DNA of 64,000 bases from Amycolatopsis acidiphila. Lineage in GTDB: Bacteria; Actinomycetota; Actinomycetes; Mycobacteriales; Pseudonocardiaceae. Where the stretch lies: NCBI RefSeq assembly GCF_021391495.1, contig NZ_CP090063.1, forward strand, positions 1,240,001 to 1,304,000, read 5' to 3'. The notes under the pieces were generated by a model. The model made no database searches, was not told the DNA's origin, and was given only the letters and a program-made list of their open reading frames with translations. The position numbers and the translations under genes are program-made. How positions within the stretch are numbered: position 1 is the first letter of the stretch; every line of letters begins with the position of its first letter. Shown here piece by piece: positions 24,992 through 33,437 of the stretch.

Positions 24992-25406
24992 TCCCCGCGC
25001 TGTTCCGCGGCCTGCTCGACGACGCGGCGGTCTTCCCGCCCGGGCTGATGCCGCTGAACGACGCGGTGACCGCGCCGGGCGGGCCGGCGGGGCTGCCGGA
25101 CGTGCTCGCCCGGGCGGGAACCGGTTGGTGGCGCTGGAAGTCGCGGTCCCGGAGGCGATGCCGCCTGCCGAGTTCTTCGCCGCGCTCGAACCGGTGGACG
25201 TGCCCGTGTTCGTCGGGGTCCCGCGCGACGAGCGCCGGGCGGAGGTGCTCGCGCTGCGTGACGGGACGGCCCTGGCGTCCACGGTGGACGAGTCGGCCCG
25301 CGCGGCCTTCCGGTCCTTCGGCACCTGCGGCATCATCGAGCCCCTGACCGAGCCGGCGGCGCTGGGCCTGGTCCCGGCGCCCGCCACGGAAGGAGTGACC
25401 CCGTGA
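24988..25406 (+). pseudogene. Unknown protein gene between hmgA and fahA, one frameshift
   Basis: A GTG at 24988 overlaps the hmgA stop and gives MIPALFRGLLDDAAVFPPGL, which continues to LARAGTG. At about 25123 the reading moves to another frame, LVALEVAVPEAMPPAEFFAA, ending PATEGVTP at 25406, where the fahA GTG overlaps. Restoring one base in the GG run at 25123-25124 joins the halves into about 139 residues. I recall longer actinobacterial relatives with this DDAAVFPPG start, which would make this copy internally shortened as well; that is from memory. Coupling on both sides shows it belonged to the operon. Function unknown. Confidence 0.55.
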
Positions 25407-26578
25407 GGATCGACGTGCCCGAAGGTTCGCTGTTCGGCCCCGCGAACCTGCCCTACGGCGTGTTCTCCACGCCCGGCACCGCGCCGCGGGTCGGCGTGCG
25501 CGTCGGGGACTCGGTGCTCGACCTGGCGGCCGCGCTGGGCGACGACGTGTTCGCCGCGCCGACGCTGAACCCGTTCATGGCGCAGGGGCACGAACGCTGG
25601 GCCGAGGTCCGGCGGCGGCTGACCGACCTGGTGTCGGCGGAGGTGCCCGGCGAAGCCGTGCACGCCGTGGCTGACGTCACGCTGCACCTGCCCGTCGAGG
25701 TCGCGGACTACGTGGACTTCTACGCCTCCGAGCACCACGCGTCGAACCTCGGGCGGCTCTTCCGGCCGGACGCCGAGCCGCTGACGCCGAACTGGAAGCA
25801 CCTGCCCGCCGGCTACCACGGCCGCGCCGGCACGGTTGTGGTGTCGGGCACCGACGTCGTGCGCCCCCGTGGCCAGCGGAAGGCGCCGGACGAGCCGTCC
25901 CCGGTGTTCGGCGAGTGCCGCAGGCTCGACATCGAGGCCGAGCTGGGCTTCGTCGTCGGCACCGGCTCCGCCCTGGGCAGCACAGTGTCCACTTCGGACT
26001 TCGCGAGCCGGGTGTTCGGCGCGGTGCTGGTGAACGACTGGTCCGCACGCGACATCCAGGCGTGGGAGTACGTGCCGCTCGGGCCGTTCCTCGGCAAGAG
26101 CTTCGCGACGTCGGTCTCGCCGTGGGTGGTGCCGCTGGCGGCGCTCGGGGCCGCGCGCGTGCCGACCCCGGTGCAGGACCCCGAGCCGCTGCCGTACCTG
26201 CGGGAACGCGAGCCGTGGGGACTGGACATCGAGCTGGCCGTCACGTGGAACGGCGAGGAGGTGTCGCGGCCGCCGTACCGGGAGATGTACTGGTCGCCGG
26301 CGCAGATGCTGGCGCACCTGACGGTCAACGGGGCGGCCACCCGCACCGGCGACCTGTACGCGTCGGGCACGATCTCGGGCCCTGCGAAGGATCAGCGCGG
26401 CGCGTTCATCGAGCTGACCTGGGGCGGCAAGGAACCGGTGCGGGTCGGCGGCGAGTCCCGCACGTTCCTGCTCGACGGCGACGAGGTCTCGATCACCGCG
26501 ACGGCTCCGGCTGCCGACGGCACCCGCCTCGGCTTCGGCGAGGTGCGCGGCCGCGTCCTCCCCAGCCGCGACGGCTGA
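25403..26578 (+). CDS. fahA: Fumarylacetoacetase
   Basis: A 391-residue enzyme for the last step of tyrosine degradation, cleaving fumarylacetoacetate to fumarate and acetoacetate. The N-terminal SH3-like part has SLFGPANLPYGVFSTPG. The catalytic C-terminal part has YVDFYASEHHASNLGRLFRP (catalytic His region), HLPAGYHGRAGTVVVSGTDV, RRLDIEAELGFVVGTGSALG (metal-binding Glu residues), and FGAVLVNDWSARDIQAWEYV. The start GTG overlaps the previous stop, so it is in the hmgA operon. No maleylacetoacetate isomerase is adjacent, so that step is encoded elsewhere or bypassed. Confidence 0.93.
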   Translation: MRIDVPEGSLFGPANLPYGVFSTPGTAPRVGVRVGDSVLDLAAALGDDVFAAPTLNPFMAQGHERWAEVRRRLTDLVSAEVPGEAVHAVADVTLHLPVEVADYVDFYASEHHASNLGRLFRPDAEPLTPNWKHLPAGYHGRAGTVVVSGTDVVRPRGQRKAPDEPSPVFGECRRLDIEAELGFVVGTGSALGSTVSTSDFASRVFGAVLVNDWSARDIQAWEYVPLGPFLGKSFATSVSPWVVPLAALGAARVPTPVQDPEPLPYLREREPWGLDIELAVTWNGEEVSRPPYREMYWSPAQMLAHLTVNGAATRTGDLYASGTISGPAKDQRGAFIELTWGGKEPVRVGGESRTFLLDGDEVSITATAPAADGTRLGFGEVRGRVLPSRDG

Positions 26579-26579
26579 G

Positions 26580-26886
26580 GCGCTTCCCGCGGCCACGAGT
26601 CGGCCGGCGTCCGCTGCGCGAGCAGCCCGTCGACGAAGGCGCGCAGGCCTTGGCGTAGATGTCCCGCGAGACCAGGCTCGGCCAGCGGCTCCCGAGCGCC
26701 GCGAGGTGCGGGAAGCGGGACTCGTCGAGCCGGGCGAAAGCGGTGTCGCGGTACCGCGGCCGGTCCTCGTCGGCGCGGCGCCTGGCGTGGGCCCGGACCA
26801 GGATCTCGCCGACCCTGCTGGCCACCCGCGAGGAGCAGGGAGCCGTGGCCGGGGCTGGTCGGCTCGAGCACCGCGCTCACCTTCAT
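26580..26886 (-). pseudogene. TetR-family regulator, C-terminal relic
   Basis: The minus strand has MKVSAVLEPTSPGHGSLLL from 26886. Then, in another frame, ASRVGEILVRAHARRRADED and FARLDESRFPHLAALGSRWP are followed by LVSRDIYAK. Back in the first frame comes GLRAFVDGLLAQRTPADSW. Together these are the ligand-binding C-terminus of a TetR/AcrR repressor with at least two frameshifts and no HTH. The upstream break falls at the dispersed repeat at 26906-26940. Confidence 0.5.
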
Positions 26887-26905
26887 GCTCGGGCCGCTGC
26901 TGGGC

Positions 26906-26940
26906 ACCGGCCCGCAAGCCACCTCTGACACAGTCCCTAG
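26906..26940 (-). repeat. Dispersed repeat, partial copy (inverted)
   Basis: Reverse-complemented, this reads CTAGGGACTGTGTCAGAGGT then GGCTTGCGGGCCGGTG. It matches the 5' part of the copy at 58457 (CTAGGGACTGTCAGAGGT, GACTTGCGGGCCGGTG), apart from a two-base GT insertion and one substitution. It sits exactly where the TetR relic loses its 5' half, so it marks a breakpoint. Confidence 0.6.
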
Positions 26941-27719
26941 ACCTGCGACACCGTCGGCCTTGGCGCCGGCGTCTCCGGTCGGGAGCCGGGCGCCGGCGCC
27001 ATCAGGACGGCGCAGATGGGGACCGCGAGCGCCAGCGCGGCCAGCACGAACACCGGGAACAGGAACGAGAACACCTCGACCCCGGACGGGTCCGGCGCGG
27101 ACAGGTCCAGGTGGACCTCCATCGCCGCCATGCCGGTGTAGTGCATGCCCGTCACCGCGACGCCCGCGACGACGCCCGCCGCCAGCCGGTGCAACGGCTT
27201 GTCCACCGCGACGGTGAACCACAGCGCGGCCGTCGCGGCGACGACGGCGATCACCACGGACAGCAGCACCAGCCAGGGGTTGTACCCGATCGTCCCCTTG
27301 ATCTCCAGCGCCCGCATGCCGGTGTAGTGCATGAGGTTCACCGCGCCACCGGTGATGACCCCGCCCGCGACCAGCCGCCACCAGGCGAACTTCGCCCGCA
27401 CCCCGAACACCAGCAGCCCGCAGAACACGGCGACCACCGCCATGATCGCCGACAGCACCGTCCACAGGATGTTGTAGCGCACCGGCATCCCGGGCGTCGC
27501 GAAGCCGAGCATGGCGATGAAGTGCATGACCCAGATGCCGACCCCGCCGAGGGACAGCGACGCGAGCCCGAGCCAGCCCAGCCGGGTGCGCGCGTCGGTC
27601 GCGTACCGCGCCTGCAGCGTGCACGCCAGGCCGAGGGTGCAGCCGACCGCGGACGTGAGGTAGGCGAGCACCAGCAGCCAGTCGCCCATGGCGAAGTGCT
27701 GGACGTGATTCATGTCCAC
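26937..27719 (-). CDS. MHYT-domain membrane sensor
   Basis: A 260-residue integral membrane protein with seven hydrophobic helices. Three copies of the MHYT motif are spaced along it: VMHFIAM at residues 65-68, LMHYTGM at 130-133 and GMHYTGM at 192-195. These His/Met residues near the outer face are thought to bind copper and sense O2, CO or NO. There is no attached GGDEF, EAL or kinase domain, so the signal must pass to a partner. It is on the same strand as the conservon 1.5 kb upstream; the IS110 element now separates them. The ATG at 27719 follows AGGAGG; ATG 27713 is also possible. Confidence 0.88.
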   Translation of the reverse strand: MDMNHVQHFAMGDWLLVLAYLTSAVGCTLGLACTLQARYATDARTRLGWLGLASLSLGGVGIWVMHFIAMLGFATPGMPVRYNILWTVLSAIMAVVAVFCGLLVFGVRAKFAWWRLVAGGVITGGAVNLMHYTGMRALEIKGTIGYNPWLVLLSVVIAVVAATAALWFTVAVDKPLHRLAAGVVAGVAVTGMHYTGMAAMEVHLDLSAPDPSGVEVFSFLFPVFVLAALALAVPICAVLMAPAPGSRPETPAPRPTVSQV

Positions 27720-27739
27720 TGGGGAAGCCTCCTGGAAGA

Positions 27740-27821
27740 TGTCGGAACTGAGTTGCCCGGCGGTGCGGGTGGCGGAACCTCGGACGGCCCCTCGCGGTGG
27801 GACCGCCTCCTCATGACTGCC
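27740..27821 (-). repeat. Dispersed repeat, copy beside the IS110 element
   Basis: 82 bp that align without gaps to 58466-58547. The core GGTGCGGGTGGCGGAACCT is identical in both, and the flanks are about three-quarters identical. On the minus strand both copies can be read as RRSHxEGPxxVPPPAP, which may be chance. It lies between the MHYT gene and the left end of the IS element. Confidence 0.65.
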
Positions 27822-28045
27822 CTACCTTCTGTGGTGGGTGAGGTAGTCCGTTCGTAGGGTCGGTTCACCCAGGGGTGTCGGGTATGGCTTTCATGACGCT
27901 GCCCTCGATGGTTCAGGTGGCTTGGCCGCCTGGCACCCCACGACGACCCGGCCGCTGATTGGGATGTGCGAGTAGATCGCTGTGTAGGGCCATGCCGGCG
28001 AGGTCGTCTCCGGGAGGAAAATCCATCGAGTGTGCGGAGGTGACC
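27820..28045 (+). ncRNA. Candidate bridge RNA region of the IS110 element
   Basis: Non-coding left end of the IS with several competing stems. CTACCT (27822-27827) pairs with AGGTAG (27841-27846); CCCTAC (27820-27825) with GTAGGG (27854-27859); and GGGTG (27836-27840) with CACCC (27866-27870). IS110-group elements are known to encode a structured bridge RNA here that specifies target and donor. Extent and loops are inferred, not demonstrated. Confidence 0.45.
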
Positions 28046-29239
28046 GTGCCCCAGGTCTGGGCCGGTGTGGATGCCGGGAAAACTCATCACCACTGCGTGG
28101 TGATCGACACTGAAGGACAGCGGTTGATGTCGCGTCGGGTCCTCAACGACGAGACCGAGTTGCTGCGCCTGATCGCCGATGTCATCGCGCTTGGCACCGA
28201 CAACGCGGTGACCTGGGCGGTGGACCTGGCCGACGGCGGGGCCGCTTTGCTGATCGGGCTGCTGGCAGCCCATGACCAGTGGCTGCTCTACATCCCCGGC
28301 CGCGCGGTCAACCGCGCAGCCAGTGGCTACCGGGGTGAGGGCAAGACCGACGCCCGCGACGCCGCGATCATCGCAGACCAGGCCCGGATGCGCCGCGACC
28401 TGCACCCGATCCGTCCTGGTGACGAGATCACCACCGAACTGAAGCTGCTCACCGGCCGCCGCACCGACCTCGTCCACGACCGCACCCGCACTATCAGCCG
28501 CCTGCGGGAACTGCTCACCAGCATCTTCCCCGGCCTGGAACGCGTCCTGGATGTCACCAACACCGGACCACTGGTCCTGCTCACCGGCTACCAGACCCCC
28601 GCCGCGCTGCGCCGGACCGGCCAGGCCCGGCTGGAGAGCTGGTTGGGCCACCGCAAGGTCCGAGGCGCCGCCGAACTGGCCGCCAAAGCAATCCAGGCCG
28701 CCCAAGGACAGCACACCACGTTGCCCGCCGAAGCGTTGACCGCTCAGCTCATCGCCACGCTGGCCGGGGAGGTGATGGCCCTCAACGAGCAGATCCGCGA
28801 CACCGACAAGCTCATCGAGGGCCGGTTTCGCCGCCACCGCCACGCCGAGCTGATCACCAGCCTGCCCGGCATCGGCACCTTGCTCGGCGCGGAGTTCCTG
28901 GCCGCCACCGGCGGCGACCTGAGCGCCTTCACCAGCGCCGACCACCTGGCCGGCTTCGCCGGCCTGGCACCCGCACCCCGCGACTCCGGCCGCGTCCGCG
29001 GCAACCTGCACCGGCCCCAGCGCTATCACCGTGGCCTGCAACGGGTCTTCTACACCTCCGCGCTGATCAGCATCCAGTTCAGCCCCGAATCGCGTCGCTT
29101 CTACGACCGAAAACGCGCCGAAGGCAAACATCACACCCAAGCCGTCCTCGCGTTGGCCAGACGACGAGTCAACGTGCTGTGGGCACTCCTGCGCGACGGG
29201 CGCTACTACCAACCCGTACCGGTCACCGCCACCGCTTGA
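28046..29239 (+). CDS. IS110-family transposase (DEDD recombinase)
   Basis: 397 residues from the GTG at 28046, five bases after GGAGG; GTG 28040 is also in frame. The N-terminal RuvC-like DEDD domain shows VWAGVDAGKTHHHCVVIDTE (first Asp), TWAVDLADGGAALLIGLL, GEGKTDARDAAIIADQARM (later acidic pair). The C-terminal PF02371 domain shows LITSLPGIGTLLGAEFLAAT and FAGLAPAPRDSGRVRGN, then LQRVFYTSALISIQFSPESR with the conserved Ser implicated in strand cleavage. The frame is uninterrupted and complete, so the element may still be active. Confidence 0.9.
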   Translation: MPQVWAGVDAGKTHHHCVVIDTEGQRLMSRRVLNDETELLRLIADVIALGTDNAVTWAVDLADGGAALLIGLLAAHDQWLLYIPGRAVNRAASGYRGEGKTDARDAAIIADQARMRRDLHPIRPGDEITTELKLLTGRRTDLVHDRTRTISRLRELLTSIFPGLERVLDVTNTGPLVLLTGYQTPAALRRTGQARLESWLGHRKVRGAAELAAKAIQAAQGQHTTLPAEALTAQLIATLAGEVMALNEQIRDTDKLIEGRFRRHRHAELITSLPGIGTLLGAEFLAATGGDLSAFTSADHLAGFAGLAPAPRDSGRVRGNLHRPQRYHRGLQRVFYTSALISIQFSPESRRFYDRKRAEGKHHTQAVLALARRRVNVLWALLRDGRYYQPVPVTATA

Positions 29240-29269
29240 CATCAGCATTAGGAAGCCACCTCCGGGGAG

Positions 29270-29851
29270 TCAGTTCGCCGCGGTCAGCTGGACCATGGCG
29301 TGTTCGGTGGCGGCGATGAGCGCCTGTTTCGTCGATTCGGTCGAGCGGGCGTCGCAGGTGATCACCGGAACCGCGGCGCCGATGGCGAGCGCGTCCCGGA
29401 CGTCCTGCACCGAGTGCTGCTGGACGTCGTTGAACTTGTTGATCGCGATCAGGAACGGCAGCCGCCGCGACTCGAAGAAGTCGATGGCGGCGAAGCTGTC
29501 GGCGAGCCGTCTGGTATCGACCAGCACGACCGCGCCGATCGCGCCGCGCACCAGGTCGTCCCACATGAACCAGAACCGATGCTGACCCGGCGTGCCGAAC
29601 AGGTAGAGCACCAGGTCGTCGGCCAGCGTGATCCGGCCGAAGTCCATGGCGACGGTGGTGGAGGTCTTGTCGGGCACGGCGGTCAGCTCGTCGATCCCGG
29701 CCGAGGCCGCGGTCATCACGGCCTCGGTGCGCAGCGGGATGATCTCCGACAGCGCGCCGACGAAGGTGGTCTTGCCGACCCCGAAGCCGCCCGCGACGAT
29801 GATCTTCGCGGAGGTGATGCCCGGCCTCGGGTCAGAGTGTGCGTAGTCCAC
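29270..29851 (-). CDS. cvnD: Conservon small GTPase (CvnD-type, MglA-like)
   Basis: 193 residues. The P-loop is KIIVAGGFGVGKTTFVGALS, switch region TTVAMDFGRITL, G3-like LYLFGTPGQHRFWFMWDDLV, and G4 LIAINKFND. These ATP/GTP-binding proteins close the four-gene conservon (sensor, roadblock, DUF742, GTPase) known from Streptomyces. They are thought to form a membrane-associated complex resembling eukaryotic G-protein signalling. It overlaps the DUF742 gene by 20 bp. The IS110 element lies just after its stop. Confidence 0.9.
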   Translation of the reverse strand: MDYAHSDPRPGITSAKIIVAGGFGVGKTTFVGALSEIIPLRTEAVMTAASAGIDELTAVPDKTSTTVAMDFGRITLADDLVLYLFGTPGQHRFWFMWDDLVRGAIGAVVLVDTRRLADSFAAIDFFESRRLPFLIAINKFNDVQQHSVQDVRDALAIGAAVPVITCDARSTESTKQALIAATEHAMVQLTAAN

Positions 29852-30206
29852 TGAGGACCCTTTCCAGCAGGTCGTGTCGTTCGTCCCAGGACGCGTTCTC
29901 GGAGAGAGTGTCCCGCACGATCACCCAACCGGAACCGAGGAGATCCGCTACGAGCACCCTGGCCACCTGGAGCGGCACCGTCAGGTGCGCCGCGATCTCG
30001 GCCATCGACCGTGGTTGCAGGCACAACTGGGTCACCATGGACAGCGGGCTCGCGCGGTTGAAGGGCACCGTACGCCCCTCCGGCGTCGTTTGGACCAGGG
30101 CCTCGATGGCGAGCTCGACCGTCGGCCGGGTCCGGCCCTCGGTCCAGGCGTAGGGGCGCGCCAGTGACGGGCCGGACCGGCCGCCGGGCGGCCCCGGGTC
30201 ACTCAC
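29832..30206 (-). CDS. cvnC: DUF742 protein (CvnC-type)
   Basis: 124 residues ([20 protein letters not shown]). It contains the DUF742 core [28 protein letters not shown], then a winged-helix-like segment [20 protein letters not shown] and [17 protein letters not shown]. It is third in the conservon and overlaps both neighbours. Its biochemical role is unresolved; the HTH-like fold suggests either protein or DNA contact. Confidence 0.88.
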   Translation of the reverse strand: MSDPGPPGGRSGPSLARPYAWTEGRTRPTVELAIEALVQTTPEGRTVPFNRASPLSMVTQLCLQPRSMAEIAAHLTVPLQVARVLVADLLGSGWVIVRDTLSENASWDERHDLLERVLSGLRTL

Positions 30207-30651
30207 GGTCCCGCCTGCCGCCCCCGATGGAGGCGCCCCGCGCCGGCGGGCCTGCCAGCTGGCGCAGCGGGGTGTCGACCATCTTGCCCACCCGGTCGAC
30301 CAGCAACGTCATCTCGTAGCCGACGAGGCCGATGTCGCAGCCGGGGCTGGCGAGCACGACCAGGTTCGAGCCGTCGCCGACGCTCATCAGGAGCAGGAAC
30401 CCCTCCTCCATCTCGATCACCGACTGCACGACCCGGCCCGCGGTGAACAGCTCGGAGGTGCCCAGCGCGAGGCTGGACAGCCCGGAGGCGATCGCGGACA
30501 GCTGGTCGGCGCGGTCCCGTGGCAGGCTCTGCGACGCGGCCACGAGCAGCCCGTCGGCGGAGACCAGTGCGGCGTGCGCGACGCCGGCGACCTCCTCGGT
30601 GAACGCGGAGACCAGCCAGCTCGGGGACGGCGCGGTCGGTGAGTGCGTCAC
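30199..30651 (-). CDS. cvnB: Roadblock/LC7 protein (CvnB-type)
   Basis: 150 residues. The roadblock fold is visible in [60 protein letters not shown] and [20 protein letters not shown]. Members act as dimeric regulators of the MglA/CvnD GTPase, as MglB does in myxobacteria. It overlaps the sensor gene by four bases and DUF742 by eight, so the four proteins are translationally coupled. Confidence 0.9.
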   Translation of the reverse strand: MTHSPTAPSPSWLVSAFTEEVAGVAHAALVSADGLLVAASQSLPRDRADQLSAIASGLSSLALGTSELFTAGRVVQSVIEMEEGFLLLMSVGDGSNLVVLASPGCDIGLVGYEMTLLVDRVGKMVDTPLRQLAGPPARGASIGGGRRDRE

Positions 30652-33020
30652 GATCTCTCCTCGTTCGCGGTGCGCTGCCTGGCCGCCCGCATTCCGTTGT
30701 AGTGCCTGGACAGGTTGTTCCGGACCGCGGCCGGGTCGCGGAAGTCGCCGGGTTGCACCCGCGCCTTGCCCTCGGGGCGGGGCAGCGCGGCCCCGGGCGC
30801 GAGCTGCGCACCCGGGGTACGGGTGGGCAGGCCCGCGGAGCTGACGACGCTCGACGCCGGTGACTGCACCGCGGTCTCCGCGGCACGGCGGGCGTCGTCG
30901 GCCGGGGTGACCCAGTTCTTCGAGGTGGGCGCGGTCTCCGCCGGCGCGTCGGGGTCGTGCTCGGTGAACCAGTTGGAGACGACGCGGTCGAAGATCGGGG
31001 TGCGGACCTGTGGCTGGACCGGCACCGACGGGCGCGGCGCGGAGTACGCCGAGCCGTTGACCGCCGAACCGTTGACGGCCGAGCCGTTGTAGGCCGAGCC
31101 GTTCACCCCGGCCGTCACCGGGACGCGCGCCGGGGCGCCCTCGGCGATGATGAGATCGCCGGGCAGGTGCACGCTCGCGGTGACCCCGGTGCGCCCCGCG
31201 CGGGTCAGGGTCGGGCGCAGCCGCACCGTGACCCCGTGGATGGCCGCGAGCCTGCCGACCACGAACAACCCCATCCGCCGCGCGGTCTCCGGGCTCACGA
31301 TGTCGCCCGAGGCGAGCCGCTGGTTCGCCGCGTCGAGGTCCTCGCCGGTCATCCCGAGCCCGTTGTCGACGACCTCCACGAGCAGGCCGCCGTCGCTGCC
31401 GCGGTCCGCGGTCAGGTACACCTTCTCCTCCGGCGGGGAGAACCTCGTCGCGTTCTCCAACAGCTCGGCCAGGATGTGCACGACGTCCGCCGCGGCCTGC
31501 GAGCGCACGGCGCCGTTGGGCACGTTGACGAGCGAGACCCGCCGGTAGTCCTTGACCTCCGAGGTCGCGCCACGCAGCAGTTCGACCATCGAGACCGGGC
31601 CGGTGTCGCGGCGTGCCGGGCTGCCGCCCGCGAGGACCTGCAGGTTCTCGCCGTTGCGGCGCAGGCGGGTCGCGAGGTGGTCGAGGCGGAACAGCTCGTC
31701 GAGCCGCTGCGGGTCCCGTTCGTCGGACTCGAGCCCCTCCAGCACGGTCAGCTGCAGCTCGACCATCGACTGGCTGCGCCGGGCCAGCGTCATGAACATC
31801 TCACTGACCTGCTTGCGCAGCTCGGCCTGCTCACCGGCGAGGCGCACGGCCTGGCGGTGCATGTCGTCGAAGGCGTGCGCCAGCTGGCCGATCTCCTCCT
31901 CGGTGTTGATACCGACGGGCTCGACCGAGTCCCACGACACCACCTCGCCCTTGCGCACGCGTTCGATGGTGTCCGGCAGCCGCCGGTGCGCCGCGTCGAG
32001 CGCCGCCTGGTGCAGCCGCCGCACGGGCGAGACGAGCGAGCGCGCCATCATCAGGGCCACCGCGAGCGCGGCGAGCAGTGCGCCGATCACCAGCGCCGTG
32101 TCGCGCAGCGCGGTCGAGCGGGCGGTGTCGGTCTGGCTGGAGATCGACGTGCTGAGCGAGCCGAAGGTCTCGGTGACCAGGTCGCCCAGCCCGGCGCTCT
32201 CGGTGGCGATCGGCAGCAGCAGCGAGCTCAGCTCGGCCCTGCGGTCGGTCGCGAGCGAGGACTGGAGCACGGCGCGGCGGTCGGTGGCCGAGGTGGTCGC
32301 GGAGTTGAACCGGGCCGCGGCGTCGGTGCCGAGCCCGCGCTGGACCTGGCCGTGGATCACCGACTCCTCGGCGGCGGCCTGTGCCGCGGCGGCCAGCACG
32401 GCCTGGTCCGCGCCGTCCGGTTTGATCGAGCGCAGCAACGCTTCCTGCACTGCGAGTGTCGTCCGCAGCTGGACCAGTGAGCGCGCGGTGTTCGCCGTCG
32501 CGTCGAGTGCGCTGTCGCCGGCCCCCGCGATCAGACCGGGCACGAGCTCGGCGAGCGAGTAGACGATGTCGCGGTAGCCGGAGGTGGCGCCGACCGGATC
32601 ACCGCCCGCGTTCGCGGTCCGCAGGCCGGCCAGCCTGCCCAGCGCGGTGCTCAGCGCGCGGCCGCTTCCGGCGGGCAGGCCCGCGAAGTCGGCGTCGTGC
32701 TGGACCGCGGCGGCCTTCGCGTCGACCGCGTCGATCTCCGCCGTGGGCGTGGCGCCGGCGGTCGCCGAAGCCATCGCCACCATCTCCTGGTCCACCAGGT
32801 CGGCCAGGTCCGACACCCCCTGCACGACGGACAGCTGGTCGCGCACCACGCTGAGCCTGCTCGCCTGGTCCAGCTCCGAGCGCACCCGCGCGCCGGCCAG
32901 CGTGAGGGCGACGATCACCGGCAGCAGCAGGACGACGGAGATCTTGGTCCGGAGACTCCAGCCGCCGGGTGGCCAGGCCGCCCGGCCGGGCCGCGGCGGA
33001 GCCGGCACGGTTTGTTCCAT
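30648..33020 (-). CDS. cvnA: Nitrate/nitrite-sensing-type sensor ATPase of the conservon (CvnA-type)
   Basis: 790 residues from the ATG at 33020. TM1 spans about residues 27-46 ([17 protein letters not shown]), an extracytoplasmic NIT-like domain runs to about 305, and TM2 lies near 308-330 ([16 protein letters not shown]). HAMP and coiled-coil segments follow, then a GHKL ATPase with [18 protein letters not shown] (N box) and [14 protein letters not shown] (G1). There is no obvious phosphorylatable His at the canonical H-box. The C-terminal 170 residues are Pro/Ala-rich and contain four NGSA units at about 31050-31110. It heads the operon and is the likely membrane anchor and input of the complex. 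Confidence 0.88.
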   Translation of the reverse strand: MEQTVPAPPRPGRAAWPPGGWSLRTKISVVLLLPVIVALTLAGARVRSELDQASRLSVVRDQLSVVQGVSDLADLVDQEMVAMASATAGATPTAEIDAVDAKAAAVQHDADFAGLPAGSGRALSTALGRLAGLRTANAGGDPVGATSGYRDIVYSLAELVPGLIAGAGDSALDATANTARSLVQLRTTLAVQEALLRSIKPDGADQAVLAAAAQAAAEESVIHGQVQRGLGTDAAARFNSATTSATDRRAVLQSSLATDRRAELSSLLLPIATESAGLGDLVTETFGSLSTSISSQTDTARSTALRDTALVIGALLAALAVALMMARSLVSPVRRLHQAALDAAHRRLPDTIERVRKGEVVSWDSVEPVGINTEEEIGQLAHAFDDMHRQAVRLAGEQAELRKQVSEMFMTLARRSQSMVELQLTVLEGLESDERDPQRLDELFRLDHLATRLRRNGENLQVLAGGSPARRDTGPVSMVELLRGATSEVKDYRRVSLVNVPNGAVRSQAAADVVHILAELLENATRFSPPEEKVYLTADRGSDGGLLVEVVDNGLGMTGEDLDAANQRLASGDIVSPETARRMGLFVVGRLAAIHGVTVRLRPTLTRAGRTGVTASVHLPGDLIIAEGAPARVPVTAGVNGSAYNGSAVNGSAVNGSAYSAPRPSVPVQPQVRTPIFDRVVSNWFTEHDPDAPAETAPTSKNWVTPADDARRAAETAVQSPASSVVSSAGLPTRTPGAQLAPGAALPRPEGKARVQPGDFRDPAAVRNNLSRHYNGMRAARQRTANEERS

Positions 33021-33437
33021 TCGACGCCGCTCGATTCGTGAACTCACGGAAAACCGACAGAATTGAAATGGTCCCCCCGGATGGACCAAATCGCGTAGGA
33101 GACAACCGCAGACCGGGTCGCGTTGTCAAGCGTTCAAGCGGAGTAACGGCAGGTGCGGAATTGGCGGAACGACCCGTTTCGGCTCCGGTAGGTGACGGGT
33201 GATCAACTAGTTGTGCCAGCAGGCGGGGACGAGAGGGTGCACAGGCACAGAAAGCGGTTTCCCGGTCACGGACGGTGCGGGCGGGGGTCCGCCGGTATTC
33301 GCCGGAATTTAATTCGATCTCTCGCAAATGGCGGCAGTAATACCGGCAGGAGGTCATTTCCCGCGGCGCCCCGGTGGTTGTTTATTTTCCGGGTCGGCGG
33401 TATCGCGGTGATCTCGCGTCGGCGCTAATCTCGGACC
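33021..33437. other. Intergenic, divergent promoters; no gene seen
   Basis: 417 bp between the conservon sensor and the isochorismatase-like gene. It contains several AT-rich pockets (near 33050-33075 and 33300-33345), suitable for two promoters. I see no small ORF with codon bias and no strong hairpin. Confidence 0.4.

Larger units (their letters stand above)
27820..29269 (+). mobile_element. IS110-family insertion sequence
   Basis: A single DEDD-type transposase gene flanked by about 220 bp of non-coding DNA on the left and about 30 bp on the right, without obvious terminal inverted repeats. A long left and short right end is the IS110-group layout. The exact ends cannot be fixed: the left lies after the repeat ending at 27821, the right between the transposase stop (29239) and the conservon GTPase stop (29270). 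It is inserted between two minus-strand genes, the GTPase and the MHYT sensor. Confidence 0.7.

Noticed and set aside
23693..26917. Open frame of more than 1000 codons antisense to hmgA and fahA
   Set aside because: Composition is typical of an antisense frame and both sense genes are unmistakable.
27710..29248. Minus-strand frame spanning the IS110 element
   Set aside because: Antisense to the transposase; Gln/Gly/Val-rich shadow.
27740..29270. Terminal inverted repeats for the IS110 element
   Set aside because: GGAAGCC(A/T)CCT occurs at both sides (27724 and 29251), but in a pattern explained by ribosome-site sequences of the flanking genes; IS110 elements usually lack long terminal repeats.
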